Shown here piece after piece: positions 48,437 to 59,124 of a DNA stretch of 64,000 nucleotides. A program made the translations under genes and the position numbers. The DNA is from Nocardia cyriacigeorgica. Lineage in GTDB: Bacteria; Actinomycetota; Actinomycetes; Mycobacteriales; Mycobacteriaceae. Under the pieces are notes generated by a model. It saw only the letters and a program-made list of their open reading frames with translations, had not been told where the DNA came from and made no database searches. The DNA lies in NCBI RefSeq assembly GCF_005863245.1, contig NZ_VBUT01000003.1, forward strand, positions 124,001 through 188,000. Direction: 5' to 3'. How positions within the stretch are numbered: position 1 is the stretch's first letter; each line of letters begins with the position of its first letter.

Positions 48437-49201
48437 CGACGGCCGACCGATCGACCGGGTGCGCGTGGCGCCGCGACGTGCACGGGTGAGGACCACGGCA
48501 CCGGTGACCGCGGTGGCGCCGATCGCGGCCCCGCCGAACAACCAGGGCTGCGCGGGTGTATCCGCGGCCGCGGCGCCGAGGAAGGCTTCGGTGACCGGGA
48601 CGCCGTAGTCCTGGCGGCGCGAGTTCAGATCGACGAAGGTGTCCGCGACGGCCGCCATGACCTGGCAGCGTCCCCTCGCGAAGGCCTCATCGCGGGTATC
48701 GCAGGCCAAGTGCATCCGCTCGCCCAGCGTCCGGTCGATCGCCTGCCGCGCCCACGAGCCCAGCGGCGCGCCCTGCCGGTCGGCGTAGCGCAGCAGGTCG
48801 TAGCCGAGATCGTGGGCCTTGCAGGCGGTGTCGAACTCGGCGGGCAGCGGCACCGGTGACGAACAGTCGCCGTACGGGTTGACCAGCAGTCCGTCGACCA
48901 GTGCGGGCCGGTAGCCCATGACGTCGGCGAAATCAGCGGGGACAGCGGCGGGCGAACCGGGACCACCGGAGGTGAGGTCGGTGACCGCGGCACCTGCCGA
49001 AGGGTCCTGGGGTGCAGGCGTGAGGCTCGCGGCCTGTGTCGCGGGGGCGAGCATGACGGTGGCCGCCATGGTCGTCAGCGCGGCCGCGGTCAGGGCGGCG
49101 ACGCGGCCACGGTGCGGGCGTGGGCGGCCCGGATGGGCGTGCTCGGCCGGCGTCGACGGGCGGACACCGCGACGGGCGCTGGTCGGTGTGCTCATGATCA
49201 T
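48407..49201 (-). CDS. Secreted/anchored prokaryotic phospholipase A2
   Basis: A 264-residue protein. An N-terminal basic region and hydrophobic segment (about 34-58, AALTAAALTTMAATVMLAPATQA) form a signal peptide. The catalytic helix CKAHDLGYDLLRYA holds H130 and D131 with C127 and Y134, the HD dyad of the prokaryotic PLA2 family, and NPYGDCSSP may belong to the calcium/structural region. A C-terminal membrane helix (about 218-240) and Arg-rich tail suggest anchoring. It would release fatty acids from phospholipids outside the membrane. Its 3' end runs into the 29-bp repeats. ATG 49195 is an alternative start. Confidence 0.85.
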   Translation of the reverse strand: MIMSTPTSARRGVRPSTPAEHAHPGRPRPHRGRVAALTAAALTTMAATVMLAPATQAASLTPAPQDPSAGAAVTDLTSGGPGSPAAVPADFADVMGYRPALVDGLLVNPYGDCSSPVPLPAEFDTACKAHDLGYDLLRYADRQGAPLGSWARQAIDRTLGERMHLACDTRDEAFARGRCQVMAAVADTFVDLNSRRQDYGVPVTEAFLGAAAADTPAQPWLFGGAAIGATAVTGAVVLTRARRGATRTRSIGRPSWTAVPVPAT

Positions 49202-49362
49202 CGACGCTAGGAATGCGCGGTCTACCGGGGCGTCCCGCCGTGGAGCGGTTCGCGGGCCGTGCCTGCGGGGGAGCGGCCACCCGGGCTAGGACCTGGGTAG
49301 GGGGTCGGAATTCACCCGCCGGTATGAGGCCGCGGCGGGCCGGAGTTCCTACTGTCGTAGCT

Positions 49363-50619
49363 ATGACGGACCAGACTGTCGCGACCACCGACCTCAGCAC
49401 CCCCGCCGCCCGGCGCCGCGCCCGGCTGCGGCAGCTGAACGCCCGGATGTGGTTCGACCTGTTCACCGTGCTGGCCGCCGTGGTGCTGTTCACCGTGGCC
49501 TGGCCGACGCTGCACCTGACCCATGATGTGCCGGCGGCCGTGCAGCCGTTCCTCGCCGCGCTCGCCGCCTTCCCGATCCTGCTGGTGCGGCTCAACCCGT
49601 CGCTGGGCTGGGCCATCTCGGCGGGTTCGGCGCTGGTGATCGCCCTTGCCATCCCGCACACACCGGGTAACGACATCCCGTTCCAGGTGGTGCACATCAT
49701 CACCCTGCACGTACTGCTGTTCGCGGTGGCGCTGCGCGCGCCGATGCCGATGATCGCGGTGGTGTGGGGCGCGACGTCGCTGCTGCTCGGTACCACCATG
49801 GGCGGTGACAGCGCGTTCTCCGAGTCGGTGTGGGCGTGGCCGGTGTCCTTCGGCGCCATCGTGCTGTTCGCGCTGCTGATCCGGTGGCTGGTGCAGTCGC
49901 GCCAGCTGCTCACCCAGCAGGAGGAGGCCAACGAACTGGAACGGGCGCGCCGAGCGATCCTCGAGGAGAAGGCGCGCATCGCCCGCGACCTGCACGATGT
50001 GGTGGCTCACCACATGTCGCTGGTGGTGGTGCAGGCCCAGACCGCGCCCTACCGGGTGGAGGGCGTCACCCCGGCCGCCCGCGCCGAATTCGAATCCATC
50101 GGGTCCACCGCCCGCGAAGCGCTGAACGAGATCCGCGGCATGCTCGGCGTGCTGCGCAGCGACGGCCAGCTGCCCGAACACGCGCCGCAGCCCACCGCCG
50201 CCGACGTCGAGACGCTGTTCCTCGGCGCCAGCCGCGCCGGCGTCGCGATCGACTGGACCGTGGACGGGCCGCTGTCGGCGGTCTCGGACACCACCGGCCT
50301 CGCGCTGTACCGGATCGTGCAGGAATCGCTGTCCAACGCCTCCCGGCACGCGCCGGGTGCCGCCGTCCATGTCCGGATCACCGTGTCCGCCGATGTGGAG
50401 ATCGTGGTGAGCAACGACCCCGGCGCCACCGCGGCCCGCCCGGTCGGCAACGGCGGGCACGGCATCACCGGTATGCGGGCCAGGGCACTGGCCGCGGGTG
50501 GTGAGCTGACCGCGAGTCCGCGCGAGGACGGCGGCTTCGAGGTGCACGCCCGGCTGCCGATCGGCCCCGGTCCGGCGGTGGGCGTCCTGGATTCGACGAG
50601 CGTCGAGTCGGTGGGCTGA
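49363..50619 (+). CDS. Two-component sensor histidine kinase (NarL/DesK-like, HisKA_3)
   Basis: A 418-residue membrane kinase. About five membrane helices lie in residues 30-178, with little extracellular sequence, so it may sense within the membrane. The phosphoacceptor helix EEKARIARDLHDVVAHHMS contains H211. The ATPase domain has YRIVQESLSNASRHA (N-box) and GHGITGMRARA (G-box). It is paired with the response regulator 124 bases downstream. ATG 49363 is the first plausible start. Confidence 0.92.
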   Translation: MTDQTVATTDLSTPAARRRARLRQLNARMWFDLFTVLAAVVLFTVAWPTLHLTHDVPAAVQPFLAALAAFPILLVRLNPSLGWAISAGSALVIALAIPHTPGNDIPFQVVHIITLHVLLFAVALRAPMPMIAVVWGATSLLLGTTMGGDSAFSESVWAWPVSFGAIVLFALLIRWLVQSRQLLTQQEEANELERARRAILEEKARIARDLHDVVAHHMSLVVVQAQTAPYRVEGVTPAARAEFESIGSTAREALNEIRGMLGVLRSDGQLPEHAPQPTAADVETLFLGASRAGVAIDWTVDGPLSAVSDTTGLALYRIVQESLSNASRHAPGAAVHVRITVSADVEIVVSNDPGATAARPVGNGGHGITGMRARALAAGGELTASPREDGGFEVHARLPIGPGPAVGVLDSTSVESVG

Positions 50620-50742
50620 GACCGGATCACCACCGGGGCTGTGATCGGCGGGCGTTTGCGGTACTGCCCGTGCCCGTCGTCGCGCCCGACCATGGAGGGC
50701 GCTGGGCGGTTCGCGTGTCCCGGCGGCAATTAGGGTGGGCGC

Positions 50743-51408
50743 GTGGCTATAACGGTTCTGATCGCCGACGACCAGGCGATGGTGCGCCAAGGCTTCGGCG
50801 CCCTGCTCGCCGCGCAACCCGATATCAGCGTGATCGGTGACGCGCCCGACGGGAAGGTCGCGGTGGCGGAGGCCAAACGGCTGCGGCCCGATGTGGTGCT
50901 GATGGATGTGCGCATGCCCGAGATGAACGGTCTCGACGCCACCCGCGCCATCCTCGCGGCCGGCTTCGATCCGCCGGTCCGGGTGCTCATGCTCACCACC
51001 TTCGACATCGACGACTACGTCTACGAGGCGCTGAGCATCGGCGCCAGCGGGTTCCTGCTCAAGGACGCACCGGCCGAGGAGCTGGTGCGCGCGGTCCGGG
51101 TGGTCGCCGACGGCCAGGCATTGCTCGCGCCGACCGTCACCCGCCGGCTCATCGCCGACGTCACCAGCCGCCGCGCCGCCGCCCGCGCCAAACCCGCCCC
51201 CGCCCTGGCCGCGCTGACCCCGCGCGAACGGGAAGTGCTCGAGCTGATCGCCAAGGGCATGTCTAATACCGAGATCGCCGAGGCCCTGTTCGTCGCCGAG
51301 CAGACCGTCAAGACGCACGTGTCGAAAGTGTTCGCCAAACTGGACCTGCGCGACCGCGCCCAGGCGGTGGTGCTCGCCTACGAATCCGGGCTCGTCACTC
51401 CTGGTTGA
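50743..51408 (+). CDS. NarL/LuxR-type response regulator
   Basis: A 221-residue regulator. The receiver domain (1-120) has the acidic pocket DDQ (about 10-12), phosphoacceptor aspartate in VVLMDVRMPEM (about 52-62), T in MLTTFD and K in LLKDAPAEEL. A linker leads to a LuxR helix-turn-helix (LTPREREVLELIAKGMSNTEIAEAL, about 156-180; VKTHVSKVFAKL). It follows the histidine kinase gene at 49363 and is its likely partner. It starts with GTG 50743. Confidence 0.94.
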   Translation: MAITVLIADDQAMVRQGFGALLAAQPDISVIGDAPDGKVAVAEAKRLRPDVVLMDVRMPEMNGLDATRAILAAGFDPPVRVLMLTTFDIDDYVYEALSIGASGFLLKDAPAEELVRAVRVVADGQALLAPTVTRRLIADVTSRRAAARAKPAPALAALTPREREVLELIAKGMSNTEIAEALFVAEQTVKTHVSKVFAKLDLRDRAQAVVLAYESGLVTPG

Positions 51409-51477
51409 TGCCTTGGCCGCATCCGCCCCGCGGCCCGGTAGGCTCACGGGGCCGTCTGTCACCAGAAGGGGGTCGCG

Positions 51478-53865
51478 TTGCTCAACAGCGGTGACGTTTT
51501 CGCCGGGTTCACCATCGAGCGACTGCTCGGCCAAGGGGGCATGGGATCGGTGTACCTGGCCCGTCATCCCCGGCTGGACAAGCAGACCGCGCTCAAACTG
51601 CTGAACCGGGATCTGTTCGCCGACGCCTCGGTGCGCGCGCGTTTCGAACGCGAGGCCGATCTGGCCGCCCAGCTCGACCATCCGAGCATCGTCGCGGTCT
51701 ACGACCGTGGCACCGAAGCCGACCAGCAGTGGATCAGCATGCAGTACATCGACGGCGCCGACGCGTCGTCGGTGACCGCGCTGACGCTGCCGCCGGAGCG
51801 TGCGGTGCAGATCATCGAAGGGGTCGCCGACGCCCTCGACTACGCGCACGGCATCGGCGTGCTGCACCGGGATGTGAAGCCGGGCAACATCTTGCTGGCC
51901 CGCTCCAGCGCCGGCCACGGCGAACGGGTGTTCCTCACCGATTTCGGCCTGGCCCGGTTGCGTGCGCAGACCACCCAGCTCACCCAGCAGGGCATGTTCA
52001 CCGCGACCCTGGCGTTCGCCTCGCCGGAACAGATGACCGGCTCCGAACTCGACGGCCGCTCCGACCAGTATTCGCTGGCGTGCACGCTGTATTGGCTGCT
52101 CACCGGCATGGCCCCGTTCGATTCGCCGAACCCGGCCGACATCATCCACGGCAATTTGCAGCTGGCCGCCCCGCCGTTGGCGGTCAAACGGCGCGGGCTG
52201 CCGCTGTCCCTCGACGCGGTGCTCGCGGTCGCGATGGCCAAGCATCCGAGCCAGCGTTTCGGCACCTGCGTGGAATTCGCTGCCGCCGCCCGTCACGCGT
52301 TGAGCAACCCGGGGTATCAGCCCGTGCCCGCGCGCAATGCGCCACCGGCGGCCTACCCGCCGCCGCCCGTCGCGGGGTATCCGCCGATAGCCCAGGCACC
52401 GGCCGGCGCGCCGGTGCCGCAGTATCCGGCGGCTGTGCCACCGGCGCCGGCTGTGCCACCGCCCGCGTATCCGGCGCCGCAGGGCATGCCCAATCAGGCC
52501 GTCCACGCGGGCGGTCCGGCGGGGCCGCCGGCGCATCCGGGGGCCGTCGCCCCGGCCGCTCATCCTGCGCAGCCGACCGGATCGATGCCGCCGGGACTTC
52601 CCGCGCAGTCGCCGGGAGTCGCCGCACCCTCCGGGCAGGCCGGTGCCACGTATGCGCCGACAGGTCCGGCGCACCCGGACGGCCCGCCGGTGCCTGCGGA
52701 AAGCGGTGGACAACAATCTGGTTCGGCGTCGGCATCCGCCCTCGGCGGGCAGCCCGATCCCGTGGCCGGGGTGGCTGAAGCCGAGCCGAATCGGCAGGAG
52801 GCAGGCAGCGCGTCGACTGCGGGGGGCAGCGCCGGGGACTCTGGCGCCGTTTCCGGCCCGGTGACCGCGGACGACTCGAGCAGTGGCTCCGGCCATCCGG
52901 GTGGATCCGACGGTGCGAGCGACGCCGCCGGCGGCACCGACGACAACAGCAACCATCCGACCACCGTGACCGCCTATGCGGGTACCCGGGGCACGTCTTC
53001 GCTGGTGCTCAAAGATGAACCCGCACAACCTGTCCCGTCGGACAATGGTGCAGGCGCATCCGGCGGCCCGGCCTCGGCGCCCGCGCAAGGACAACAACAA
53101 CCGGCCGCGCCCAATCAGGGCCAAGGCTACGGCGGCATGCCGCCATACCCCCCGAATCACGGTGCCGGGCCTCGCTTTCCGGTCAAGCGCGGCAGTAGCC
53201 CGGTGCTGATCGCGGTGTTCACCATCGTCGGCCTGCTCGTGGTGCTGCTGGTGCTCGCGGTCGTGATGATCGTCGTGGGCGACGACGACGGCGACGAAGC
53301 GGCCGCCTCGGAGGGGCCCACTTCGACGTTCACTCCGGCGAAAGACATCACCCCGCAGGAGGATCCGGTCGAACGCAGCCGCCGCATCTTCCCGAGCCTG
53401 CTGCCGCAGGGGACCGCCGACAGCGGCCAGGGCTATCAGGGTGCCATGTGCACGGCCTACGAACCCGATGATCAGGTGCGCATCGACGATCGCGCGCTGT
53501 CGTCGCGCCCCTGGCAGGCGGTGTGGGAGTGCCGCCGCCGCGTCGAATCCGATGCGTATATGGATTACACCATCGTGGTGTACGAGGACGCCGACGACGC
53601 CCGTGCCGTGCTCGGGGAACTCCCGCCCAACTCCCGCAGCACCGGCGCCAAGAGCGGTGCACCGTATACCGCCTACCACTGGATCGAGCCGGATCCGCCC
53701 GGGCCGCTCACCACCACGCATCTGGTGGTCGGCTTCGGCGGCAGTGACCCGGTCCGCGCGAATGCCCTGATCTCGGTGGGTTATTCGGGGCCGATCGCTG
53801 ACGAATTCGGCCGCCTGTCCTCGGAGAACGCCGTCATGCGGTGGTGGGCGGACGCGCCGCTGTAA
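51478..53865 (+). CDS. Receptor-type Ser/Thr protein kinase
   Basis: A 795-residue single-pass kinase. The kinase domain (1-280) has GQGGMG (18-23), K40, catalytic D132 (HRDVKP) and DFG (155-157). The juxtamembrane linker (about 280-570) is Pro/Ala/Gly-rich, with repeated AYPPPPVAGYPP-like and AHPAQP-like stretches. One membrane helix lies at about 576-600, followed by an acidic patch and a 190-residue extracellular domain with two cysteines (MCTAY, WECRRR) that may pair. TTG 51478 follows AGAAGGGGG. It is a paralogue of the kinase at 21495. Confidence 0.93.
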   Translation: MLNSGDVFAGFTIERLLGQGGMGSVYLARHPRLDKQTALKLLNRDLFADASVRARFEREADLAAQLDHPSIVAVYDRGTEADQQWISMQYIDGADASSVTALTLPPERAVQIIEGVADALDYAHGIGVLHRDVKPGNILLARSSAGHGERVFLTDFGLARLRAQTTQLTQQGMFTATLAFASPEQMTGSELDGRSDQYSLACTLYWLLTGMAPFDSPNPADIIHGNLQLAAPPLAVKRRGLPLSLDAVLAVAMAKHPSQRFGTCVEFAAAARHALSNPGYQPVPARNAPPAAYPPPPVAGYPPIAQAPAGAPVPQYPAAVPPAPAVPPPAYPAPQGMPNQAVHAGGPAGPPAHPGAVAPAAHPAQPTGSMPPGLPAQSPGVAAPSGQAGATYAPTGPAHPDGPPVPAESGGQQSGSASASALGGQPDPVAGVAEAEPNRQEAGSASTAGGSAGDSGAVSGPVTADDSSSGSGHPGGSDGASDAAGGTDDNSNHPTTVTAYAGTRGTSSLVLKDEPAQPVPSDNGAGASGGPASAPAQGQQQPAAPNQGQGYGGMPPYPPNHGAGPRFPVKRGSSPVLIAVFTIVGLLVVLLVLAVVMIVVGDDDGDEAAASEGPTSTFTPAKDITPQEDPVERSRRIFPSLLPQGTADSGQGYQGAMCTAYEPDDQVRIDDRALSSRPWQAVWECRRRVESDAYMDYTIVVYEDADDARAVLGELPPNSRSTGAKSGAPYTAYHWIEPDPPGPLTTTHLVVGFGGSDPVRANALISVGYSGPIADEFGRLSSENAVMRWWADAPL

Positions 53866-53887
53866 GCCGCGGGCCGCTTCGAAAGCA

Positions 53888-53925
53888 AACGGCCCGGAGC
53901 GCGGTGATGTGCGCACCGGGCCGTT
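53888..53925. terminator. Bidirectional hairpin terminator
   Basis: Perfect 10-bp arms AACGGCCCGG and CCGGGCCGTT, with an inner GCGC/GCGC pairing, lie between the convergent kinase (ends 53865) and ABC permease (ends 53937) genes. It could terminate both transcripts. Confidence 0.75.
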
Positions 53926-53936
53926 CGGGTTTCGGA

Positions 53937-56425
53937 TCAGTCGACGGCCAATGCCTCCACGATCGGCATCCGCGCCGCGCGCAGTGCGGGCGGGATGGAG
54001 CCGAGCAGGGCGAGCAGCAGGGCGATGATGCCGTAGACCAGCAGCAGCGGGCTCGGTTCCCACACGATGTCGATGGTCATCGCATGGCCGATGGCGGTGG
54101 TGGACAGGTACTGCACCACCACGCCGACCACCAGACCGATGGCCGCGCCGGTGATGCCGATGCCCGCCGCCTCGGCCAGCACCGAGCGCAGCAGGAACTT
54201 GCGTCCGGTGCCCATGGCCCGCAGCACACCGAGTTCGCGGCGCCGGTCCAGCACCGACAGCATCAAGGTGTTCAGCAGCGCCACCGTCGCCACCAGCACC
54301 ACGATCCAGAGGATGGCATTGCTCATCGACGTGCCCTGCCGCAGGCTCGCCGAAATCGCGTCCACGGCTTCGCCTCCGGTCTGGATACTCACATCCGGCC
54401 CGGCCAGTTCCCGGATCGTGGCTTTCGCCGCTGCGACGTCCACGCCCGGTTTCAGATCGATGCCGATGATCGTTTCACCGGGCCGCTGATACCACTCGTG
54501 CAGTCGTGAAATGTCCATCACCACAATGCCGGAGATCACCGAGAAGTACGGGATCACCTGCACCACCCGCACCGTGTGGTCGCCGGTCGGGGTCGGCAGC
54601 GTCAACTCGTCGCCCACCTCGGCGCCGAGCGAGCGCGAAACATCGCGGGAGAGTACTACACCCGCGCCGGTGCCCATTTGCTCGGCGCTGGACGGCGTGA
54701 TCGAGCCCTGCACCTGGGTGACGACGTCGGAGGGGTATCCCTGCAACATCACCCGTCCGGTGCCGAGGGTCGCGAACGCCATCTGTCCCGCCCGCGCCTG
54801 CTCCACCTCGGGGAGGGCGGCGATCTTGTCCACCAGGCCGTCCGGTAGCAGCGGGCCGGTCGGGAACTGTTCCATCGACACCGGGCTCACGTAGAGATCG
54901 GTATCGCCGAGATCCTCGAACGAGGCGGTCGCCGAGTCGACCATATTGCTCGACGCCCCACCCATCGCGACGGTGGCCGCGACACCGATCATCACCGTCA
55001 TCATCGTCGCCCACACCCGGCGCGGCGCCCGTTCGAGCGTGGTCGCGCCCAACGCACCGGGTGCGCCGAACCAGCGTGCCACCACGGCCGACGCGCGCAC
55101 GATCGGACCGGTCGCGGCGAAACACAGCGCGACCGCGGCGGCGAACGACAGCGAGATGGCGGCCAGCGAATAGCGACCGAGATCGGTGCGTGCGATGACG
55201 ACCGCCGCGACGGCCAGCCCGGTACCGAGAACGGCCGCGGCCCAGCGCAGCACCGGGCTCGCGGCATCGCTGCGGCCGACCCCGATCGGCACCAGCGCCT
55301 CGATCGGCTGCACCTTGTACACCTGACGTGCGGCGATACTCGCGGCGGCGACACTGGCCAGCACACACGCCGCGATCGCCAGCGGCACCGCGTAACCGGG
55401 AACCATGTACTCGGTGCGCGCCTCGACCGATTGCACGATCGCCGCGGGCAACTGTTCGATCGAGACCCGGCCCATGAACATGCCGACCACCGCGCCCACC
55501 GCACCGCCGAACAAGCCGAGCAGGGCGGCCTCGACCAGCAGATCGCGCACCATCGGCCCGCGTTTGCCGCCGATCGCGCGCAGCAGCGACAGGGTGGGCC
55601 TGCGCTGGGCCACCGCCATGCTCATCGCGTTGTAGATGAGGAACGCCGACACGATCAGCGCGGCGGCCGAGGCCATCAGCGTCGAATACCGCACGATCAT
55701 GATCGCGCCGCCGGCCTGCGCGGTGCGCAATCCCGGATCGGCGACCACTGCTCGCCCGCCGACCGCATCGGTCAGCGCGGCGCGCAACGCATCGATATCG
55801 GCGCCGGGTGCGGCGAGGATCTGCACCGAATCCAGCCGCCCCGCCCGATCGGTGATCTGCTGTGCCAGCGGCAACGGCGCGGCCACGATATGGCCGGAGT
55901 TGAGTTTGCCGGAGGTCTCGGGGTCGAGCACCCCGGCGACGGTGACGGTGGCCGATCCCAGCTGGAACCGTTCACCTTCGGCGCGGCCGAGCCCGTCGCC
56001 GACCAGTACCCCGTTGGGCACCGAGAGCAGTTTCCCGGCCTGGGCGCTCATCGGCCCGGCCAGTTCGCTGCCGAGGGCGGCCACGGAGGCGTCGGCGCCG
56101 ATCAGCAACGCGCGGTCGTCGCCCGTGCCGACCTGGGCGCGCAACATCGGCACCGCACGGTCGACGCCCGGTGTGGTGGCTATCGGCGCCAGCAGCGCCT
56201 GCTCGAAGCCCGCGTCGGTGACGCCGGTGATCTCGAGGACCGCGTCGCCGCCGAGTCCGCGGGTGAGCCGGTCGACCGATCCGGTGACCGAGCCCGAAAT
56301 GCTCAGTACCGACACCAGCAGGCCGGCCGAGACACCCATGACCGTGAGCGACATCATGGTGCGCCCACGGTGGGCGAGTAGTTCGCCGATATTGAACAGC
56401 CGTAGCCGGTCCCAGGCGGCGCGGA

Positions 56426-56429
<4 letters not shown>
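53937..56429 (-). CDS. MacB/FtsX-type ABC transporter permease
   Basis: An 830-residue permease with two FtsX repeats. The first begins MIRAAWDRLRLFNIGELLAHRGRTMMS, with large extracytoplasmic loops between helix 1 and helices 2-4. Membrane clusters lie near residues 24-46, 240-340 and 690-825. The C-terminal repeat has LRAMGTGRKFLLRSVLAEA, typical of LolE/MacB-like proteins. Such transporters move lipoproteins, lipids, peptides or wall-active signals rather than small nutrients. Its ATG overlaps the stop of the ATPase gene (ATGA). The cargo is unknown. Confidence 0.9.
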
Positions 56430-57133
<704 letters not shown>

Positions 57134-57216
57134 CGCGTTCCCCGCCCTCTCTCTAGCGTGTATTTCGTTGGGTAGGCGCGTGTTCGAACACGCCTCCGGG
57201 ATCGGCCGGTGCGACG

Positions 57217-57537
57217 CTACCGTGCCATCGCCTCGGATGCGCTCGGGTGGCGTCTGTTCGGGCCCTCGAGCAGGGCGTGCAGTTCGGGTTGCTCCGCGCA
57301 CAGTTCGAGGTAGGCCTCGAGTTCGGGCCTGCCCTGCTCGTATGCCTCGTCCAGCTTGGCTTCCAGGTGCACGTTCCACCTGTTGCGCAGAGCCAGCAGC
57401 AGCCCCGCCTGCCCGCCGAAGAGGCGGTCGAGGTCGGGCAGGCCGTCGAAGAGGTCCGGGCGGTGCGGATCGATCGCAGCGCGAGCGAGCACGGTGTGCA
57501 TGATGTCGATGCGGGTGTGCTGGTCTTCCCAGGTCAT
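57217..57537 (-). CDS. Conserved-looking small protein of unknown function
   Basis: A 106-residue acidic, mostly helical protein starting MTWEDQHTRIDIMHTVLARAA, with a leucine-rich middle (FGGQAGLLLALRNRWNVHLEAKLDEAYEQ) and a further helix (LEAYLELCAEQPELHALLEG). No known family was recognised. The composition and codon bias on the minus strand look coding, and AAAGGCC lies upstream of the ATG. It lies upstream of the ABC exporter genes, possibly in the same transcript. Confidence 0.65.
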   Translation of the reverse strand: MTWEDQHTRIDIMHTVLARAAIDPHRPDLFDGLPDLDRLFGGQAGLLLALRNRWNVHLEAKLDEAYEQGRPELEAYLELCAEQPELHALLEGPNRRHPSASEAMAR

Positions 57538-57735
57538 GGCTTCTGGCCTTTCGTGAGCTGGGCCTTCGGGTTTGTGTGGGGATCCACGACACTCGAGTGC
57601 GTGGAATTCACGCTACAAACGCGGCCGTGGCGTTGTCGTCGTGCCAGGGACGCGAATCCTTCTCCTACCGTGGGTGGAGGCCGGGCCGTTCCCGGGACGA
57701 TGTGCCGGAGCCGGCGGGGCGAATATCCTGACAGG

Positions 57736-59124
57736 ATGAGTGCGAGCAGCGTCACACCCGAGCCGGGGTTCGTCGGCCCGGTGGCGCCGTTCCGCGAGAG
57801 CGGGCGCATCCGCGATCGGATCGTGGCGTTCGTGCGCAGTCCGCGGGCGGTGTTCCGGCGCAATCTCGACGAACTGCCGTTCGACTATCCGCCCGGCGTG
57901 GTCATCATCGCCGACCTGGCGTTCCTGCTCACCGGCATCGCGGCCACCATCCAGCGGCACGAATACTTCCCTTCGGCGCTGCCGCTGCTGGCGCTGGTGT
58001 TGTTGTTCGCCTCGCTGCCGCTGTTCGCGTTCCTCGGCGTGGTCCCCACACCGGCCCAGCTGATGGTGACCTCGCTGGTCGCCACCGGGATGTATCTCGC
58101 ACAGCCCGTTCCCGCCGATTTCGCGCCCTTCGTGCTGGTCGTCGCGGCAGGCGAGGTCGCGGCGATCTCCTCGAAACGGGTCAGCGTGCCTTTCGTGGTG
58201 GCCTCGATCGGCATGCTCGTGGTGTTCGACAGCTTCGGCAAGCTGCCCTGGCTCGAGGATTCGGTGCCCTTCGAGGGCATGCCGATGTACGCGCTGGGCA
58301 TCGTGCTCGGCTGGATGGTCGGCGTGATGCTGCAATCACAGCGACGGTTCCTCTATCAGGAACGCGAATACCAGGGCATCCGCGCTGCTCAGGCGGCCGC
58401 CGAGGAACGCAGGCGCATCGCCCGCGAGGTGCACGACGTCATCGCGCATTCGCTCAGCGTCACCCTGTTGCATCTCACCGCCGCACGGCACTCGCTCCAG
58501 ACCGACCGCGATGTCGACGAGGCAGTCGACGCGCTGACCGACGCCGAACGTCTCGGCCGGCAGGCCATGGCCGATATCCGCCGCACCGTCGGGTTGCTGG
58601 ACGGGCCGTCCAAACACCTGGCCGAACCGAGCGCCGACGACCTCGCCGCCCTGATCGATGATTTCGCGCGGGCCGGGCTGTCCATCGACGCGAAGATCAC
58701 CGGCGACCTCGACTCGGTCTCCGCCGCCGTCGGCCTCGCGCTCTTCCGCATCGGCCAGGAGTCGCTGGCCAATATCGCCAAGCACGCGCCCGGCGCCGAC
58801 GTCCGCTTCCGGCTGACGGTCGATCCCGCGACGGTCACCCTGGCGATCGCCAACACCTTGCCCGCGGGCTCACTCACCGTCGGGACAGGAATGGGGCTGA
58901 CCGGGATGCGCCACCGGGCCGAACTGCTCGGCGGCCGGATGACCGCGGGCCCCGACGGCGACGGCTGGTCGGTCGAGGCGCGATTTCCGCACGCCCCGCC
59001 ACGGACGAGCGCCCTCTGCGGGTGGTTGACCGGCGGGCTGCCGGTCACCCTTGGGCCGAAGCAGCGGCGCGATCATGATGTGGCCTTCGGGCCGAGTGAG
59101 CCCATCAGGCAGGAGAACGCGTGA
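57736..59124 (+). CDS. Two-component sensor histidine kinase (HisKA_3)
   Basis: A 462-residue kinase. Four to five membrane helices occupy about residues 53-200. The dimerisation/phosphoacceptor helix EERRRIAREVHDVIAHSLSVT contains H233. The ATPase domain has FRIGQESLANIAKHAPGA (N-box) and GTGMGLTGMRHRAELLGG (G-box). A short C-terminal tail of about 45 residues follows the ATPase domain. The response-regulator gene overlaps its stop codon (GTGA). ATG 57736 is the first good start; the divergent small gene at 57537 marks the upstream limit. Confidence 0.92.
   Translation: MSASSVTPEPGFVGPVAPFRESGRIRDRIVAFVRSPRAVFRRNLDELPFDYPPGVVIIADLAFLLTGIAATIQRHEYFPSALPLLALVLLFASLPLFAFLGVVPTPAQLMVTSLVATGMYLAQPVPADFAPFVLVVAAGEVAAISSKRVSVPFVVASIGMLVVFDSFGKLPWLEDSVPFEGMPMYALGIVLGWMVGVMLQSQRRFLYQEREYQGIRAAQAAAEERRRIAREVHDVIAHSLSVTLLHLTAARHSLQTDRDVDEAVDALTDAERLGRQAMADIRRTVGLLDGPSKHLAEPSADDLAALIDDFARAGLSIDAKITGDLDSVSAAVGLALFRIGQESLANIAKHAPGADVRFRLTVDPATVTLAIANTLPAGSLTVGTGMGLTGMRHRAELLGGRMTAGPDGDGWSVEARFPHAPPRTSALCGWLTGGLPVTLGPKQRRDHDVAFGPSEPIRQENA

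Noticed and set aside
49312..54063. A 1583-codon open frame on the minus strand
   Set aside because: It is antisense to the histidine kinase, response regulator and Ser/Thr kinase genes, all with clear motifs. Its His/Arg/Gly-rich composition is typical of shadow frames in GC-rich DNA.
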